Shown piece by piece: positions 19,872-29,014 of a stretch of 64,000 nt of DNA. The notes beneath the pieces are model-generated. The model had not been told where the DNA came from. It did no database searches and saw only the letters and a list, made by a program, of their open reading frames with translations. The position numbers were made by a program, and so were the translations under genes. Location of the stretch: positions 124,001 to 188,000 of the forward strand of contig NZ_BAYB01000011.1 of the NCBI RefSeq assembly GCF_000685035.1, in the 5' to 3' direction. Position 1 is the first letter of the stretch. Every line of letters begins with the position of its first letter. The DNA comes from Paraburkholderia ferrariae NBRC 106233 (lineage in GTDB: Bacteria; Pseudomonadota; Gammaproteobacteria; Burkholderiales; Burkholderiaceae).

Positions 19872-22027
19872 TGACCGCGCATGAAGAGGCGATCGAGGTC
19901 GCCGAGCGTGAGCTGATACCACGTGGGCCGGCCGTGATTGCACTGGTCGGCGCGCTCCGTGGCTTCCATCTGGCGCAGGAGCGCGTTCATCTCGTCGAGC
20001 GTGAGGCGCCGGTTTGCGCGCACGGCGTGATGGCACGCGAGCGTGCCGAGCATTTCGTGCTGGCGCTCGGTCAGCACGCGCGAGCCGCCGTAGGCGTGGA
20101 GGTCGGCGAGCACGGCGCGGGCGAGTGCCGTGAGGTCGGCATCCTTGAGCAGGGCCGGCACGGCGCGGATCGCGATGGAAGTGGGCGAGAGCACGGCGAG
20201 GTCGAAACCGAGGGCTTCGAGCGTGGCTTTCTCTTCTTCGACGGTGCCCGTTTCCACGGGATCGGCCGTCATCGAAACCGGAATCAGCAGCGGCTGCACG
20301 GCGAGCGAGCGTTCGGCGAGCGCGTCCTTGAACTGCTCGTAGAGGATGCGTTCGTGCGCGGCGTGCATATCGACGATCACGAGGCCGCGCGCGTTCTGCG
20401 CGAGCACGTAGATGCCGTGGACCTGGCCGAGCGCGAAGCCGAGCGGGTGATCGTCGCCCGCTTCGAAGGCGGGCTGCGGGGCGTAGGGCGCGGCATCGGC
20501 GGCGCTGTCTTCTGCCTGCAGCACCGTCGAGCCCTGCGCGGTGCCGGCGCCCACGTCCTTGCGGCCGAAGAGGGCGTCGTAGAGGGCGAGCGGCTGCGCG
20601 ACGGGCAGCGAGCCCTGGATCATGCGCGACTGGCGCCAGGTGTTGCTGGCGCCGCCGCCTGCGCCGCTGCCGCCGCCCGCCAGAAAGCCCGGCGACGAAC
20701 GCGCGCCGCCACCGGTACTGCCGGTGCTGCCGGCCGAACCCGAGCCGCCGAAGCTGGTGGCCACGCGCGCGGTGCCGAAGCCGCCGGCTCCGCCAAACCC
20801 GCCTGCGCTGCCGGACGCGCCCGACGACAACCCGGCTGAAGCCCCCGAGCCGGGCACACCCGCACCCGGCGCGGGCCGCGGCTCGATGAGCGCGGCGTGG
20901 CCGCCCGAGGTGGTTTCGGGCGATGCCCCGGCGTGTCGCGCGAGCGCGCGCTGCACGGCATGAAACACGAACTGGTGGATCGAGCGCGAGTCGCGAAAGC
21001 GCACTTCGATCTTCGACGGGTGCACGTTCACGTCCACCGCTTCGGGCGGCAGATCGAGGAACAGCACGTAGGACGGATAGCGGTCGCCATGCAGCACGTC
21101 TTCGTAGGCGGCGCGCACCGCGTGCGTGAGCAGCTTGTCGCGCACGAAACGGCCGTTGACGAAGAAGTATTGCTGGTCGGCGCGGTTGCGGCTCGCGGTG
21201 GGCAGGCCGGCGCAGCCGTACACGGCGAGCGGGCCGGCGCGCTCGTCGAGCGGCAGGTGGGCGGTGGCGAAGGTCTCGCCGAGTATCTTCGAAACGCGTG
21301 TGGCCGGATCGCTCGCGTTCCAGTGCTCGACGGCGCGGCCGTTGTGCAGCACCGAAATCGCGACGTCGGGCCGCGCGAGTGCGCTGCGGCGAATCATTTC
21401 GAGGCAGTGGCCGAGCTCTGTCTGCTCGCTCTTGAGGAACTTGCGCCGCGCGGGCGTGTTGAAGTACAGCTCGCGTACTTCGATGGTCGTGCCCTGGCCG
21501 CCCGCGGCGGGCGAGAGCGTGCCCGTGTTCGCGTCGATCTTGACGGCGTGCGGCGCGTCGGCGGGCCGGCTCGTGATCGACAGTTCGGCCACCGAGGCGA
21601 TCGAAGCCAGCGCTTCGCCGCGAAACCCGAGCGTCGCGACGCTTTCGAGTTCGGCGAGCGAGCGGATCTTGCTGGTGGCGTGGCGCATCAGCGCGAGCGG
21701 CAATTCGCGCTCGGGAATGCCGCAGCCGTCGTCGGCGATGGAGATGCGTTTGACGCCGCCCTCGTCGAGCAGGATGCGCAGCGTGGCCGCGCCGGCATCG
21801 AGCGCGTTTTCGAGCAGTTCCTTGACGACCGAAGCGGGCCGCTCGACCACTTCGCCGGCGGCGATCTGGCTGATGAGCTGGTCGGGCAGGGGCTGGATCG
21901 CGCGGACCGGCTGCGCGGCGCGCATCGCGCCGGCAGGCGCCGCGGCCGGTGCTGCGGCGTCGTCGTCGCCGGCCGAAGGTGGGCCGGCAGGATCGGTGTG
22001 CGCGGTGGGATCGATGTGCGAAGACAT
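19868..22027 (-). CDS. mutL: DNA mismatch repair protein MutL
   Basis: GHKL-type ATPase that couples MutS mismatch recognition to strand cutting. The protein has 719 residues from the ATG at 22027; an ATG three codons earlier is possible. N-terminal motifs are '[20 protein letters not shown]', 'ADDGCGI' and '[12 protein letters not shown]'. The middle (residues about 365-480) is a Gly/Ser/Ala-rich linker of unusually low complexity. The C-terminal domain contains '[12 protein letters not shown]', which fits the metal-binding endonuclease motif DQHAx2Ex4E with Met for Gln, and '[13 protein letters not shown]'. This suggests a nicking MutL, as in bacteria without MutH. A reverse-strand TATAAT lies at 22040-22035, right at the start region. 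Confidence 0.95.
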   Translation of the reverse strand: MSSHIDPTAHTDPAGPPSAGDDDAAAPAAAPAGAMRAAQPVRAIQPLPDQLISQIAAGEVVERPASVVKELLENALDAGAATLRILLDEGGVKRISIADDGCGIPERELPLALMRHATSKIRSLAELESVATLGFRGEALASIASVAELSITSRPADAPHAVKIDANTGTLSPAAGGQGTTIEVRELYFNTPARRKFLKSEQTELGHCLEMIRRSALARPDVAISVLHNGRAVEHWNASDPATRVSKILGETFATAHLPLDERAGPLAVYGCAGLPTASRNRADQQYFFVNGRFVRDKLLTHAVRAAYEDVLHGDRYPSYVLFLDLPPEAVDVNVHPSKIEVRFRDSRSIHQFVFHAVQRALARHAGASPETTSGGHAALIEPRPAPGAGVPGSGASAGLSSGASGSAGGFGGAGGFGTARVATSFGGSGSAGSTGSTGGGARSSPGFLAGGGSGAGGGASNTWRQSRMIQGSLPVAQPLALYDALFGRKDVGAGTAQGSTVLQAEDSAADAAPYAPQPAFEAGDDHPLGFALGQVHGIYVLAQNARGLVIVDMHAAHERILYEQFKDALAERSLAVQPLLIPVSMTADPVETGTVEEEKATLEALGFDLAVLSPTSIAIRAVPALLKDADLTALARAVLADLHAYGGSRVLTERQHEMLGTLACHHAVRANRRLTLDEMNALLRQMEATERADQCNHGRPTWYQLTLGDLDRLFMRGQ

Positions 22028-22176
22028 GCGCGCCATTATAGCGATTCGGCATGCGTGGCCTGGGCCGCCCTGGCGCAGGGGATTTTCTCGTGGCGCCGGG
22101 GCACTTTCGGTATGATGGCGCGGTCAATTTTCCTTCTCGCCCATCCGCCTGCCATCCGCATAAATAAGGGACGCCT

Positions 22177-22866
22177 TTGGACACGCTGCTGCAGTTCGCC
22201 AACCTTGTCTTGCACATCGACAAGTTTCTCGGAGTCTTCATCCAACAGTACGGGGCCTGGGTCTATGCCGTGCTGTTCCTGATTGTGTTCTGCGAAACCG
22301 GCCTCGTGGTGCTGCCGTTTCTGCCGGGCGACTCGCTGCTCTTCATCGGCGGCGCGTTCGCGGCCACGCACGAGATGAACCTCGGCGCGCTCCTCGCGCT
22401 GCTCATCGTGGCGGCGGTCACGGGCAATACCGTCAACTATCTGATTGGCCGGCGCATCGGCCCGGCCGTCTTCAACACGCATATTCCCGGGCTCGAACGC
22501 TTCCTCGACCGCGCCGCGCTGCAAAAGACCCATAACTTCTATGCGCGCCACGGCGGCAAGACCATCGTGCTCGCGCGTTTCATTCCGGTCGTGCGCACGT
22601 TCGCGCCGTTCGTCGCGGGTGTATCGCAGATGAGCATGCAGCGCTTCCAGTTGTTCAACGTGGCGGGCGCGCTGCTGTGGGTGCTGCTGCTCGTGCTGCT
22701 CGGCTACTTCTTCGGCAACATTCCGTTCATTCGCCAGTACCTGAACGTGATCGTGCTGGTGGGCATCGGCGCGGCGATCGTGCCGATCGTCATTGGCGGC
22801 GTGTGGAAGATGCTGAAAAAAGGCTCGCGCGGTAGCGGCGTGCGCGGCACCAACGGCAACCGCTGA
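22177..22866 (+). CDS. DedA-family inner-membrane protein
   Basis: Multi-spanning membrane protein of the DedA/SNARE-associated family, members of which act in lipid (undecaprenyl phosphate) recycling and membrane homeostasis. The 229-residue protein has the DedA hallmark '[19 protein letters not shown]' (residues about 38-56), '[12 protein letters not shown]' and '[20 protein letters not shown]' with the functional Arg residues near 130-140, then two more membrane segments. The start is TTG at 22177, supported by AAGGGA six bases upstream; no ATG is available. Monocistronic, ended by a strong terminator. Confidence 0.92.
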   Translation: MDTLLQFANLVLHIDKFLGVFIQQYGAWVYAVLFLIVFCETGLVVLPFLPGDSLLFIGGAFAATHEMNLGALLALLIVAAVTGNTVNYLIGRRIGPAVFNTHIPGLERFLDRAALQKTHNFYARHGGKTIVLARFIPVVRTFAPFVAGVSQMSMQRFQLFNVAGALLWVLLLVLLGYFFGNIPFIRQYLNVIVLVGIGAAIVPIVIGGVWKMLKKGSRGSGVRGTNGNR

Positions 22867-22920
22867 TCGGCGGTCCGGCTGGTCCGGCAGACCGCAGCCG
22901 CCGGCTACAGGGTCAAGAAA

Positions 22921-22957
22921 AAACGGCATCGCGAGCGTGGGCTCGCGATGCCGTTTT
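22921..22957. terminator. Bidirectional intrinsic terminator
   Basis: A perfect 16-bp stem, AAACGGCATCGCGAGC (22921-22936) and its complement (22941-22956), with a GTGG loop. T-rich flanks lie on both strands, between the convergent DedA and MscS genes. Confidence 0.93.
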
Positions 22958-23055
22958 GCTTTGGGGCGGCGCGGCAGCGGCGTGATCGCGGTTGCCGCTG
23001 CGGGCCGCAGGTATGTGCGTCAGGGGCGTGCGTCGGATACGGGCACGCAAGTGCC

Positions 23056-23871
23056 TCAGGTCCCCGCGCGGCGGATCAGCGAGGGCGTTTCGGGCGTCGG
23101 GTAGCCGGCCGCCTTGAACGTTTCGATGATGGTGCGGTTCGTGTCGAAGTACACCTGCCAGTAGTTGTCGTTGCTCGTGTAGGGCCGCACGCACAGCAGC
23201 GGGCCCTCGGGCGTAAACGACAGCACCTCGACGTCGGGCGCGGGCTCCGTCACCACGTTGGGGATCTTCGCAATGGCTTCGCGCAGGCGCGCGGCTGCAT
23301 CGACGGGATCGACGCCGTTGGCGATCTTCGCGGTCAGCTCCACGCGTCGCACGGGCGTTGCGCTGTAGTTCGTGATGGTGTCCGAAAAGATCTTGTTGTT
23401 GCCGACGATGTTGACCACGTTGTCGGGCGAGATGATGGTCGTGCCGAAGATGCCGAGTTCCTTCACGGTCCCGATCACGCCCCCCGCCGAAACGAAGTCG
23501 CCCACCTTGAACGGGCGCAGCACCTGCATGAACACGCCCGCCGCGAAGTGCGCGAGCAGGCCGCCCCAGGCCGTGCCGATGGCGAGGCCCAGGCCCGCGA
23601 GCAGCGCGGCGAACGAGGTGGTCTGCACGCCGAACACCTGCAGTATCGCGAGCACCAGCAGCAGGTTCAGCACCGCGGCGAGGATCGAACTGAGGTAGTG
23701 CGCGAGCGTCGCATCGACGCGCTCGTTGCGGCTGAGCACCTTGCGCAGCACGCCCGCCACCAGGTTGATGGCCCAGCGGCCGATGATCCATAGCACGATC
23801 GCCGCAACGACCTTGGTCCCGAAGTCGATGCCCCGGGTCATGATGAAGGTGCGGATGGTTTCGAGATCCAA
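23056..23871 (-). CDS. Small-conductance mechanosensitive channel (MscS family)
   Basis: Inner-membrane channel that opens under membrane tension to release solutes on osmotic downshock. The 271-residue protein matches the length of E. coli MscS (286). Three N-terminal membrane helices are visible. The pore helix is 'TTSFAALLAGLGLAIGTAWG' (residues about 85-104), then 'GVFMQVLRPFKVGDFVSAGGVIGTV' of the beta domain and 'NNKIFSDTITNYSATPVRRVEL'. The start is placed at TTG 23871 (MDLETIRTF), with GAGGG seven bases upstream; the first in-frame ATG is ten codons further in and would cut the first helix. Confidence 0.9.
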   Translation of the reverse strand: MDLETIRTFIMTRGIDFGTKVVAAIVLWIIGRWAINLVAGVLRKVLSRNERVDATLAHYLSSILAAVLNLLLVLAILQVFGVQTTSFAALLAGLGLAIGTAWGGLLAHFAAGVFMQVLRPFKVGDFVSAGGVIGTVKELGIFGTTIISPDNVVNIVGNNKIFSDTITNYSATPVRRVELTAKIANGVDPVDAAARLREAIAKIPNVVTEPAPDVEVLSFTPEGPLLCVRPYTSNDNYWQVYFDTNRTIIETFKAAGYPTPETPSLIRRAGT

Positions 23872-24193
23872 GATGCCCTCGCTTGAGTCGGTGATTGAGT
23901 CGGTTTGATTCGAGGAATTCTGCCGATACGACCGGGGGGCGAAACGGGGGAAACGGGCGAAGCGGGCGGAGGGCAGGAAGGCGGTTCCTGCGGTCCCCGT
24001 CCCTCGTTGCATTCGTATGTGCTTCGCATAGACCGCGAGGGCGCCACTATCGAGCCACTCCCGACGGCGACAGCCTGCGAGCCCGACGCAACGTACCGCC
24101 TCAGCGAGAAAACCGTGGCGGCGGATGCGCCGCGCAGGGTGATTCGACGGTATCGTTTCGCCTGCGACCTTCATACGACAACGAGGCCCGGTC
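23872..24193. other. Intergenic region between divergent MscS and ParB-like genes
   Basis: A 322-base gap. It contains a 10-bp direct repeat TTGAGTCGGT (23883-23892 and 23895-23904) and a purine-rich stretch of degenerate GAAACGGG-like units (about 23939-23976). No RNA gene, small open frame or clear promoter was recognised; the promoters of both flanking genes must lie here. Confidence 0.4.
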
Positions 24194-24880
24194 ATGATAC
24201 TGCCGAACATCGATCTGCATCTGATTACTGTACAACTGGAGGAACTGCGGCCTACCCAGATCACCGTGGGCTTTCGCGAGGTGAACGCCAAGCGCGCGCA
24301 CTGGACGGCACTCGACAAGGCCCACCGGGCGGCCGCCATCGAATCGCATTGGTTTCCGGCCGTGCTGGGGCCCAAGGGGCGCTACTACATCGTCGATCAC
24401 CACCACCTGGGCCTGGCCTGGCTCAAGGAAGGCGTGCAGGCCGTGAAGGTCACGGTGCTCAAGGACCTCTCGTGGCTCGCGCCGACCATCTTCTGGCGCA
24501 TGATGGAGCACAGCCAGTGGGTGCATCCGTTCGATGCGGCCGGCGAGCGCTGCGAGTACGACGACCTGCCGAAGGATCTGGTGGGACTCGACGACGACCC
24601 CTATCGCAGCCTTGCGGGCGAGCTGCGCGTGGCGGGCGGCTACGCGAAGGACACCACGCCGTTCAGCGAATTTCTCTGGGCCGACTATCTGCGCCGGAAG
24701 ATCCCGGCCGCGCGTCTGCGCAAGAATTTCGACGCGGCGCTCGCCGATGCGCTCATGCATGCGCACGATCCCGACGCGCGTTATCTGCCGGGCTGGTCGG
24801 GCGTCGTGCCGCCGGCCAACGGCGCGCCGGCTCCGGGTGCGCCGGCGCCCAAGGGGGCTGGCAAGAGCAAGAAGGCTTGA
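24194..24880 (+). CDS. ParB-like nuclease-fold protein (ParBc_2 type)
   Basis: A 228-residue protein related to the 'putative ParB-like nuclease' family, not to chromosome-partitioning ParB. Supporting features are the N-terminal 'VQLEELRPTQITVGFREVNAKR' (residues about 13-34), 'RYYIVDHHHLGLAWLKEG' (about 72-89), comparable to the ParB-fold nucleotide-binding HxxR region, and the conserved 'YGKDTTPFSEF'-like segment (here 'YAKDTTPFSEFLWADYLRR', about 154-172). The C-terminus ends in an Ala/Pro/Lys-rich tail. It stands alone, with no partition partner. Its biological role is unknown; the fold assignment is from family memory. Confidence 0.78.
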   Translation: MILPNIDLHLITVQLEELRPTQITVGFREVNAKRAHWTALDKAHRAAAIESHWFPAVLGPKGRYYIVDHHHLGLAWLKEGVQAVKVTVLKDLSWLAPTIFWRMMEHSQWVHPFDAAGERCEYDDLPKDLVGLDDDPYRSLAGELRVAGGYAKDTTPFSEFLWADYLRRKIPAARLRKNFDAALADALMHAHDPDARYLPGWSGVVPPANGAPAPGAPAPKGAGKSKKA

Positions 24881-25075
24881 TTGAGTGCCGCTGCGCTGGC
24901 GTTGTCGCGGGGGTGTTGCCCGTGGCCGTGGCCTAAGAGGCGCATGGGGTGTGCTATGTGGCGTGGGCCGCGGCGACGCGTAAAGGGTTGCCAGGCCGGG
25001 TTGCCAGGCCGGGCTGCCCGGCCGGGTCGCGAGGCGATAACGACGCCGGAACCGTCCGACGGCATCCCCCGGCAC

Positions 25076-25993
25076 CTAGCGCGCGTCCGGCGCGGGCATG
25101 GCGGCCGGCGTGCCGGCCGAAAGATAGTGGCTGAGCCACTCGCTGGCGGGGCCCCGGGCAGCGTCGGTGCGATGGATCAGCGAGACGTTGTAGTTCACCG
25201 AGCGGCGGTCCGCCAGCGCGATCTGCACGAGCCGGCCGGCCTCCAGATCGGCTTCCACGAGGTGCCGCGGCATCGATCCCCAGCCGAGGCCCGCGAGCAG
25301 CAGCCGGTGCTTGGCGCCGAGGTCGCCCAGCTTCCAGGCGCGGTTGCTGTAGACGCCGAAGGTCTGCCCTTCGGTGAGGCGGCTGCGGTCGGTGAGCACG
25401 AGCTGCGTGTGCTCGCGCGCGTCGGAGATGCGCACCGGATGGCCGGCCCCGGCGAGCGGATGAGCCGGCGCGGCCACCAGCACGAGTTCCACGGTGCCGA
25501 TGAGCTGCGCCTCGATGATATGCGGCCAGTTCTGGTTCGGCCCGCTGATGCCGATGGCGCAGTCGCCGTCCAGCACCAGCTTGAGCACGCCGCCGAGCGC
25601 TTCCATGGTGAGGTTCAGCGCCACGGTGGGAAACGCCACCGCAAACGCCTGCAGCGCCTCGACGAGCCGCTGCGAGGGGAACATCACGTCCACGGCCACC
25701 GACACTTCCCCTTCCAGCCCGCGCTGCAGCCCGGCTGCCTTGGCGTTCAGCTGGCCCATCAGCAGATCGAGGCGGCGGGCGTCGGCGAGGATCGCGCGGC
25801 CGGCGGCGGTCAGCTCCGGCTTGCGCTTGCCGCGCTCGAACAGGGCGACGCCGAGAAGCGCCTCCAGATTGGCGATCGTGTAGCTCACCACCGACTGCGC
25901 ACGGTCGAGCTGGCGCGCGGCGGCCGAGAAGCTGCCGGTTTCGGCGACGGCGATCAGGGCGCGCAGTTGTTCGAGGCTGGGCGAGCGGTCCAT
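25076..25993 (-). CDS. LysR-family transcriptional regulator, divergent from cytochrome b561
   Basis: A 305-residue LysR regulator. The N-terminal winged helix 'LEQLRALIAVAETGSFSAAA' with 'AQSVVSYTIANLEALLGVAL' is at residues about 7-55, and the effector-binding domain follows from about 95. It is transcribed away from the cytochrome b561/YceI genes, and a clean inverted repeat (26029-26049) lies between them, the usual LysR architecture. The C-terminus shows 'GSMPRHLVEADLEAGRLVQI'. The gap before it (24881-25075) holds only a short tandem duplication of a GC-rich 13-mer. Confidence 0.9.
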   Translation of the reverse strand: MDRSPSLEQLRALIAVAETGSFSAAARQLDRAQSVVSYTIANLEALLGVALFERGKRKPELTAAGRAILADARRLDLLMGQLNAKAAGLQRGLEGEVSVAVDVMFPSQRLVEALQAFAVAFPTVALNLTMEALGGVLKLVLDGDCAIGISGPNQNWPHIIEAQLIGTVELVLVAAPAHPLAGAGHPVRISDAREHTQLVLTDRSRLTEGQTFGVYSNRAWKLGDLGAKHRLLLAGLGWGSMPRHLVEADLEAGRLVQIALADRRSVNYNVSLIHRTDAARGPASEWLSHYLSAGTPAAMPAPDAR

Positions 25994-26028
25994 GGGCGAG
26001 ATAGCGGGGATAGCGGAGGTAGAGGCGA

Positions 26029-26049
26029 ACTATCGAGAAACTCGATGGT
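26029..26049. promoter_or_regulatory. Probable LysR operator
   Basis: ACTATCGAG-AAA-CTCGATGGT. ATCGAG (26032-26037) and CTCGAT (26041-26046) form a perfect inverted repeat around AAA, extended by one further matching pair. It lies 36 bases from the LysR start and 75 bases from the divergent cytochrome b561 start. Confidence 0.65.
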
Positions 26050-26123
26050 AACGATCCATTTTAGACGATTGTTTGAATAGGCATCGGCGGGTACAGTGCG
26101 CCATCCCGACGATCCGCTTGACG

Positions 26124-26687
26124 ATGCCCCATCCCGCTTCCGCCCCGCGCCGCTACACCGGCGTTGCCATGCTGCTGCACTGGCTGATCGCCGCACTGAT
26201 CGTGTGGGGCTTCGCGCTGGGCTGGGTGATGACCGACATTCCGGGCATCACGCCCACCAAGCTGCGCTACTTCTCGTGGCACAAGTGGATCGGCGTGACG
26301 GTGCTGGCGCTCGTGCTCGTGCGCATTCTCTGGCGCGCCACCCATGCGGCGCCGGCGCTGCCGGCCTCGATGCATGCGTGGGAGCGCCTCGCCGCGCACG
26401 CCGGGCATGGCGTGCTTTACGTGCTGATGGTGGCGATTCCCGTCACGGGCTATCTGTACAGTTCGGCGGCGGGCATTCAGGTGGTGTATCTCGGCATCTG
26501 GCCGCTGCCCACGCTGATCGGCCCCGACGACGCGCTCAAGCACATCCTGCGCAACGTGCACGTCACGCTCAACTACACGCTGCTCGCCGTCGTGGCGCTG
26601 CACGTGCTCGGGGCGCTCAAGCATCAACTGCTCGATCGCCAGAACATCCTTGCGCGCATGCTGCCGTTCGGCACGCCGCGCGATTAA
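26124..26687 (+). CDS. Cytochrome b561 family protein
   Basis: Di-heme b-type membrane cytochrome (CybB type). The 187-residue protein has four transmembrane helices and heme-ligand histidines in 'VAMLLHWLIAALIVWGF' (helix 1), 'FSWHKWIGVTVLALVLVR' (helix 2) and 'HVTLNYTLLAVVALHVLGALKHQ' (helix 4). It is followed by two YceI-like periplasmic proteins, a common grouping in proteobacteria: CybB oxidises or reduces a quinone while YceI binds an isoprenoid/quinone-like lipid. The ATG at 26124 was chosen because family members start shortly before 'RYTGVAMLLHW'. Likely controlled by the divergent LysR. Confidence 0.9.
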   Translation: MPHPASAPRRYTGVAMLLHWLIAALIVWGFALGWVMTDIPGITPTKLRYFSWHKWIGVTVLALVLVRILWRATHAAPALPASMHAWERLAAHAGHGVLYVLMVAIPVTGYLYSSAAGIQVVYLGIWPLPTLIGPDDALKHILRNVHVTLNYTLLAVVALHVLGALKHQLLDRQNILARMLPFGTPRD

Positions 26688-26775
26688 TCCGGACGTAGCG
26701 CCGCTGGACGTATCCGCGCGGGATGCCCCCGCGCCCGGACACCCCGGCGACCCCATTCACTCTGAACCGACCGCC

Positions 26776-27360
26776 ATGATTCAACGACTCGTCCACACTG
26801 CTTCCGCTGCCGCCCTCGGTGCGGCGCTTGCCGCAGGCGCGGCCTTCAGCCTGACCTTCAGCGCGGGCGCGGATGCTGCCGACAGCGCGAAGAATTCCGT
26901 TACCGCCGTGTTCAAGCAGATGAACGTGCCGGTGGAAGGGCACTTCAATCGCTTCACCGCCGACGTGCGCTTCGATCCGGCCAACGTCGCGGCGGCCAGC
27001 GCGAAGATCGACGTCGATGTCGCGAGTTTCGACATCGGCGCGCCCGAGTACAACAAGGAAGTTGCGGGCGACGAATGGTTCGACGCCGCGCACTTCCCGC
27101 ACGCCACCTTCGTCTCGACGCAGATCAAGCCGGGCGCCAACGGCGCGTACTCGGTTGCGGGCAAGCTCACCATCAAGGGCAAGACCACGGACGTCGTTGT
27201 GCCCGTGCAGTACCACAAGGACGGCGCCAACCAGGTGTTCGACGGCGCGCTGCCCGTCAAGCGCCTTGCCTACGGCATCGGCACGGGCGACTGGAAGGAC
27301 ACCTCCGTCGTGGCCGACGACGTGCAGATCAAGTTTCACATCGTAGCCGCTGCGCACTGA
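26776..27360 (+). CDS. YceI-like periplasmic lipid-binding protein 1
   Basis: Periplasmic lipocalin-like protein, 194 residues, with a signal peptide ending near 'SAGADAADSA' (about 36). The body shows 'NSVTAVFKQMNVPVEGHFNRF' and 'ADVRFDP', then 'IDVDVASFDIGAPEYNKEVAGDEWFDAAHFPHATF', the YceI signature. Such proteins bind long isoprenoids in a hydrophobic pocket. It differs clearly from its neighbour (no WRGKF-type loop), so the pair are not recent duplicates. Co-transcribed with cytochrome b561 and the second YceI protein. Confidence 0.9.
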   Translation: MIQRLVHTASAAALGAALAAGAAFSLTFSAGADAADSAKNSVTAVFKQMNVPVEGHFNRFTADVRFDPANVAAASAKIDVDVASFDIGAPEYNKEVAGDEWFDAAHFPHATFVSTQIKPGANGAYSVAGKLTIKGKTTDVVVPVQYHKDGANQVFDGALPVKRLAYGIGTGDWKDTSVVADDVQIKFHIVAAAH

Positions 27361-27447
27361 CGCGCCGGCACGGACCCCTTGCATCGATCAGGTCGATTAC
27401 CTCGATCCCCTCGATTCCCTTCGTTTCATCCGCCCAGGACACACGCC

Positions 27448-28029
27448 ATGAAGACCACGCTCATCGCGGCAGCCGCGCTTGCCGCTGCCCTCGCCACGCC
27501 CGCTTTCGCGGCAGCGACCACCTATAACCTCGATCCTACGCACACCTATCCAAGCTTCGAGGCCGACCACTTCGGCGGCGTCTCGGTGTGGCGCGGCAAG
27601 TTCACGAAGACCACGGGTTCCGTCGTGCTCGACCGCGAAGCGAAGACCGGCACGGTGGACGTGACCATCGACGCATCGTCGATCGACACGGGCAATGCGG
27701 CGCTCGACAAGCACGTGCGCTCGGCCGAGTTCCTCGATATCGACAAGTACCCGACGGCCACCTACAAGGGCACCTCGATCCGCTTCGACGGCGACAAGCC
27801 CGTGGAAGTGATCGGCACCTTCACGCTGCACGGGGTGACGAAGCCGCTGAACCTGAAGATCGACTCGTTCAAGTGCTTCCAGAACCCGATGCTCAAGCGC
27901 GAAGTGTGCGGTGCCGACGCGACCGCCGAATTCAACCGTTCCGACTACGGCGTGAACTGGGGCGAGAGCTACGGCTTCAAGATGGCGACGAAGCTGCAGA
28001 TCCAGGTGGAAGGCATCAAGGCGGACTGA
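27448..28029 (+). CDS. YceI-like periplasmic lipid-binding protein 2
   Basis: A 193-residue YceI protein with a signal peptide [20 protein letters not shown] and cleavage after 'AFA'. It has the canonical '[21 protein letters not shown]' and '[16 protein letters not shown]', '[19 protein letters not shown]' and '[20 protein letters not shown]' blocks. The length equals E. coli YceI. Start supported by AGGAC upstream. Last gene of the cytochrome b561 operon, followed by a terminator at 28105. Confidence 0.93.
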   Translation: MKTTLIAAAALAAALATPAFAAATTYNLDPTHTYPSFEADHFGGVSVWRGKFTKTTGSVVLDREAKTGTVDVTIDASSIDTGNAALDKHVRSAEFLDIDKYPTATYKGTSIRFDGDKPVEVIGTFTLHGVTKPLNLKIDSFKCFQNPMLKREVCGADATAEFNRSDYGVNWGESYGFKMATKLQIQVEGIKAD

Positions 28030-28104
28030 TCGCCGGGGGGCGTCGGGGGCAGTCGATGGCCCCGACAACCGCCATGGCGGGATTCGCGTTTGCCGTACCC
28101 GGAG

Positions 28105-28128
28105 CGCCGTGCTTTTGCACGGCGTTTT
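28105..28128. terminator. Intrinsic terminator between convergent YceI and SDR genes
   Basis: CGCCGTGC (28105-28112), TTTT loop, GCACGGCG (28117-28124), then TTTT. Confidence 0.88.
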
Positions 28129-28171
28129 GCTTGCGCTCGGAGGCTGGGATTTTCGCGCGGCGCCTCGCGGC

Positions 28172-28933
28172 TCACTTGCCGCCTGTCACGTCGAGGAACG
28201 TGCCGGTGATGAAGGAGGCCTCGGCGCTCGCCAGCCACAGGATCGCGCGCGCCACCTCTTCAGGCTGGCCGCCTCGGCCCATGGGGATCGAGTCCTTGAC
28301 GCGATCCACCCGTCCCGGCTCGCCGCCGCTGGCATGCATCTCCGTGTAGATGTGCCCGGGGCGAACGCAGTTCACGCGTATGCCGTCGCGGGCGACTTCC
28401 TTTGCAAAACCGGTCGTGAACGTCTCGACGGCGCCCTTGGACGCAGCGTAGTCCACATATTCGTTCGGACTGCCAAGCCTTGCCGATGCGGACGAGATAT
28501 TGATTACGACGCCGCCGCGCCCGTTATGGCGATACGACATGCGCTTCGCCGCCTGCTGGGCGCAGAGCATCGGGCCGATGGCGTTGACCGCGAAGATACG
28601 CTGCATCCGCTCGAACCCGAGATCCTCCAGGCGGGACTGCTGCGCGATGATCGCGGCGTTGTTCACGAGAACGTCGATGCGGCCGAACGTCCGGTCGATT
28701 GCAGCGAAGAGTTGCCGGACCTGCTCCGGATCCGCGCTATCCGCGCGCACGGGTAGCGCACGGCGCCCCAGCGCTTCGACATCGGCCGCCACCGCGAGGG
28801 CGGCCGATTCGCTGGAGACGAAGCTCAGCGCGACATCGTAGCCTTGTGCGGCGGCAAGACGCGCCGTCGCGGCGCCTACGCCTCGGGCGCCGCCCGTGAC
28901 CAGAATGAGCGGAGCCTGCGGGACGGTATTCAT
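28172..28933 (-). CDS. SDR-family oxidoreductase (YgfF/glucose dehydrogenase-like)
   Basis: NAD(P)-dependent short-chain dehydrogenase of unknown substrate, 253 residues. Motifs are 'LVTGGARGVGAATARLAA' (11-28), 'RIDVLVNNAAII' (about 85-96), the catalytic Ser in 'VVINISSASARLG', 'YVDYAASKGAVETF' with the Tyr-x3-Lys pair near 160 and the C-terminal 'SFITGTFLDVTGGK'. It is the nearest of three leftward genes (hydrolase, EamA protein) that may form a unit opposite the LysR gene at 30912. Confidence 0.88.
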   Translation of the reverse strand: MNTVPQAPLILVTGGARGVGAATARLAAAQGYDVALSFVSSESAALAVAADVEALGRRALPVRADSADPEQVRQLFAAIDRTFGRIDVLVNNAAIIAQQSRLEDLGFERMQRIFAVNAIGPMLCAQQAAKRMSYRHNGRGGVVINISSASARLGSPNEYVDYAASKGAVETFTTGFAKEVARDGIRVNCVRPGHIYTEMHASGGEPGRVDRVKDSIPMGRGGQPEEVARAILWLASAEASFITGTFLDVTGGK

Positions 28934-28990
28934 TGAGCGAACCTTTGTGGTGGGGTGGAGTTGTCGGTGCGGCGCCGATGGCTGCAGGCG

Positions 28991-29014
28991 CAGTGTGTCA
29001 GTGTGTCAGTGTGT
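28991..29014. repeat. Three tandem copies of CAGTGTGT at a gene end
   Basis: CAGTGTGT at 28991-28998, 28999-29006 and 29007-29014, running into CAGCGG at the stop codon (TGA, complement of 29014-29016) of the alpha/beta hydrolase. A copy-number change would sit just after the gene and have no coding effect. Confidence 0.85.

Noticed and set aside
22035..22040. Reverse-strand TATAAT at the mutL start as evidence for a leaderless mRNA
   Set aside because: No -35 element at suitable spacing; a six-base match in this context is weak evidence.
18867..22241. Reverse-strand open frame of 1124 codons through miaA and mutL
   Set aside because: The miaA portion is in frame, but the mutL region is read in the wrong frame (Arg-rich). 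The true genes overlap by four bases in two frames.
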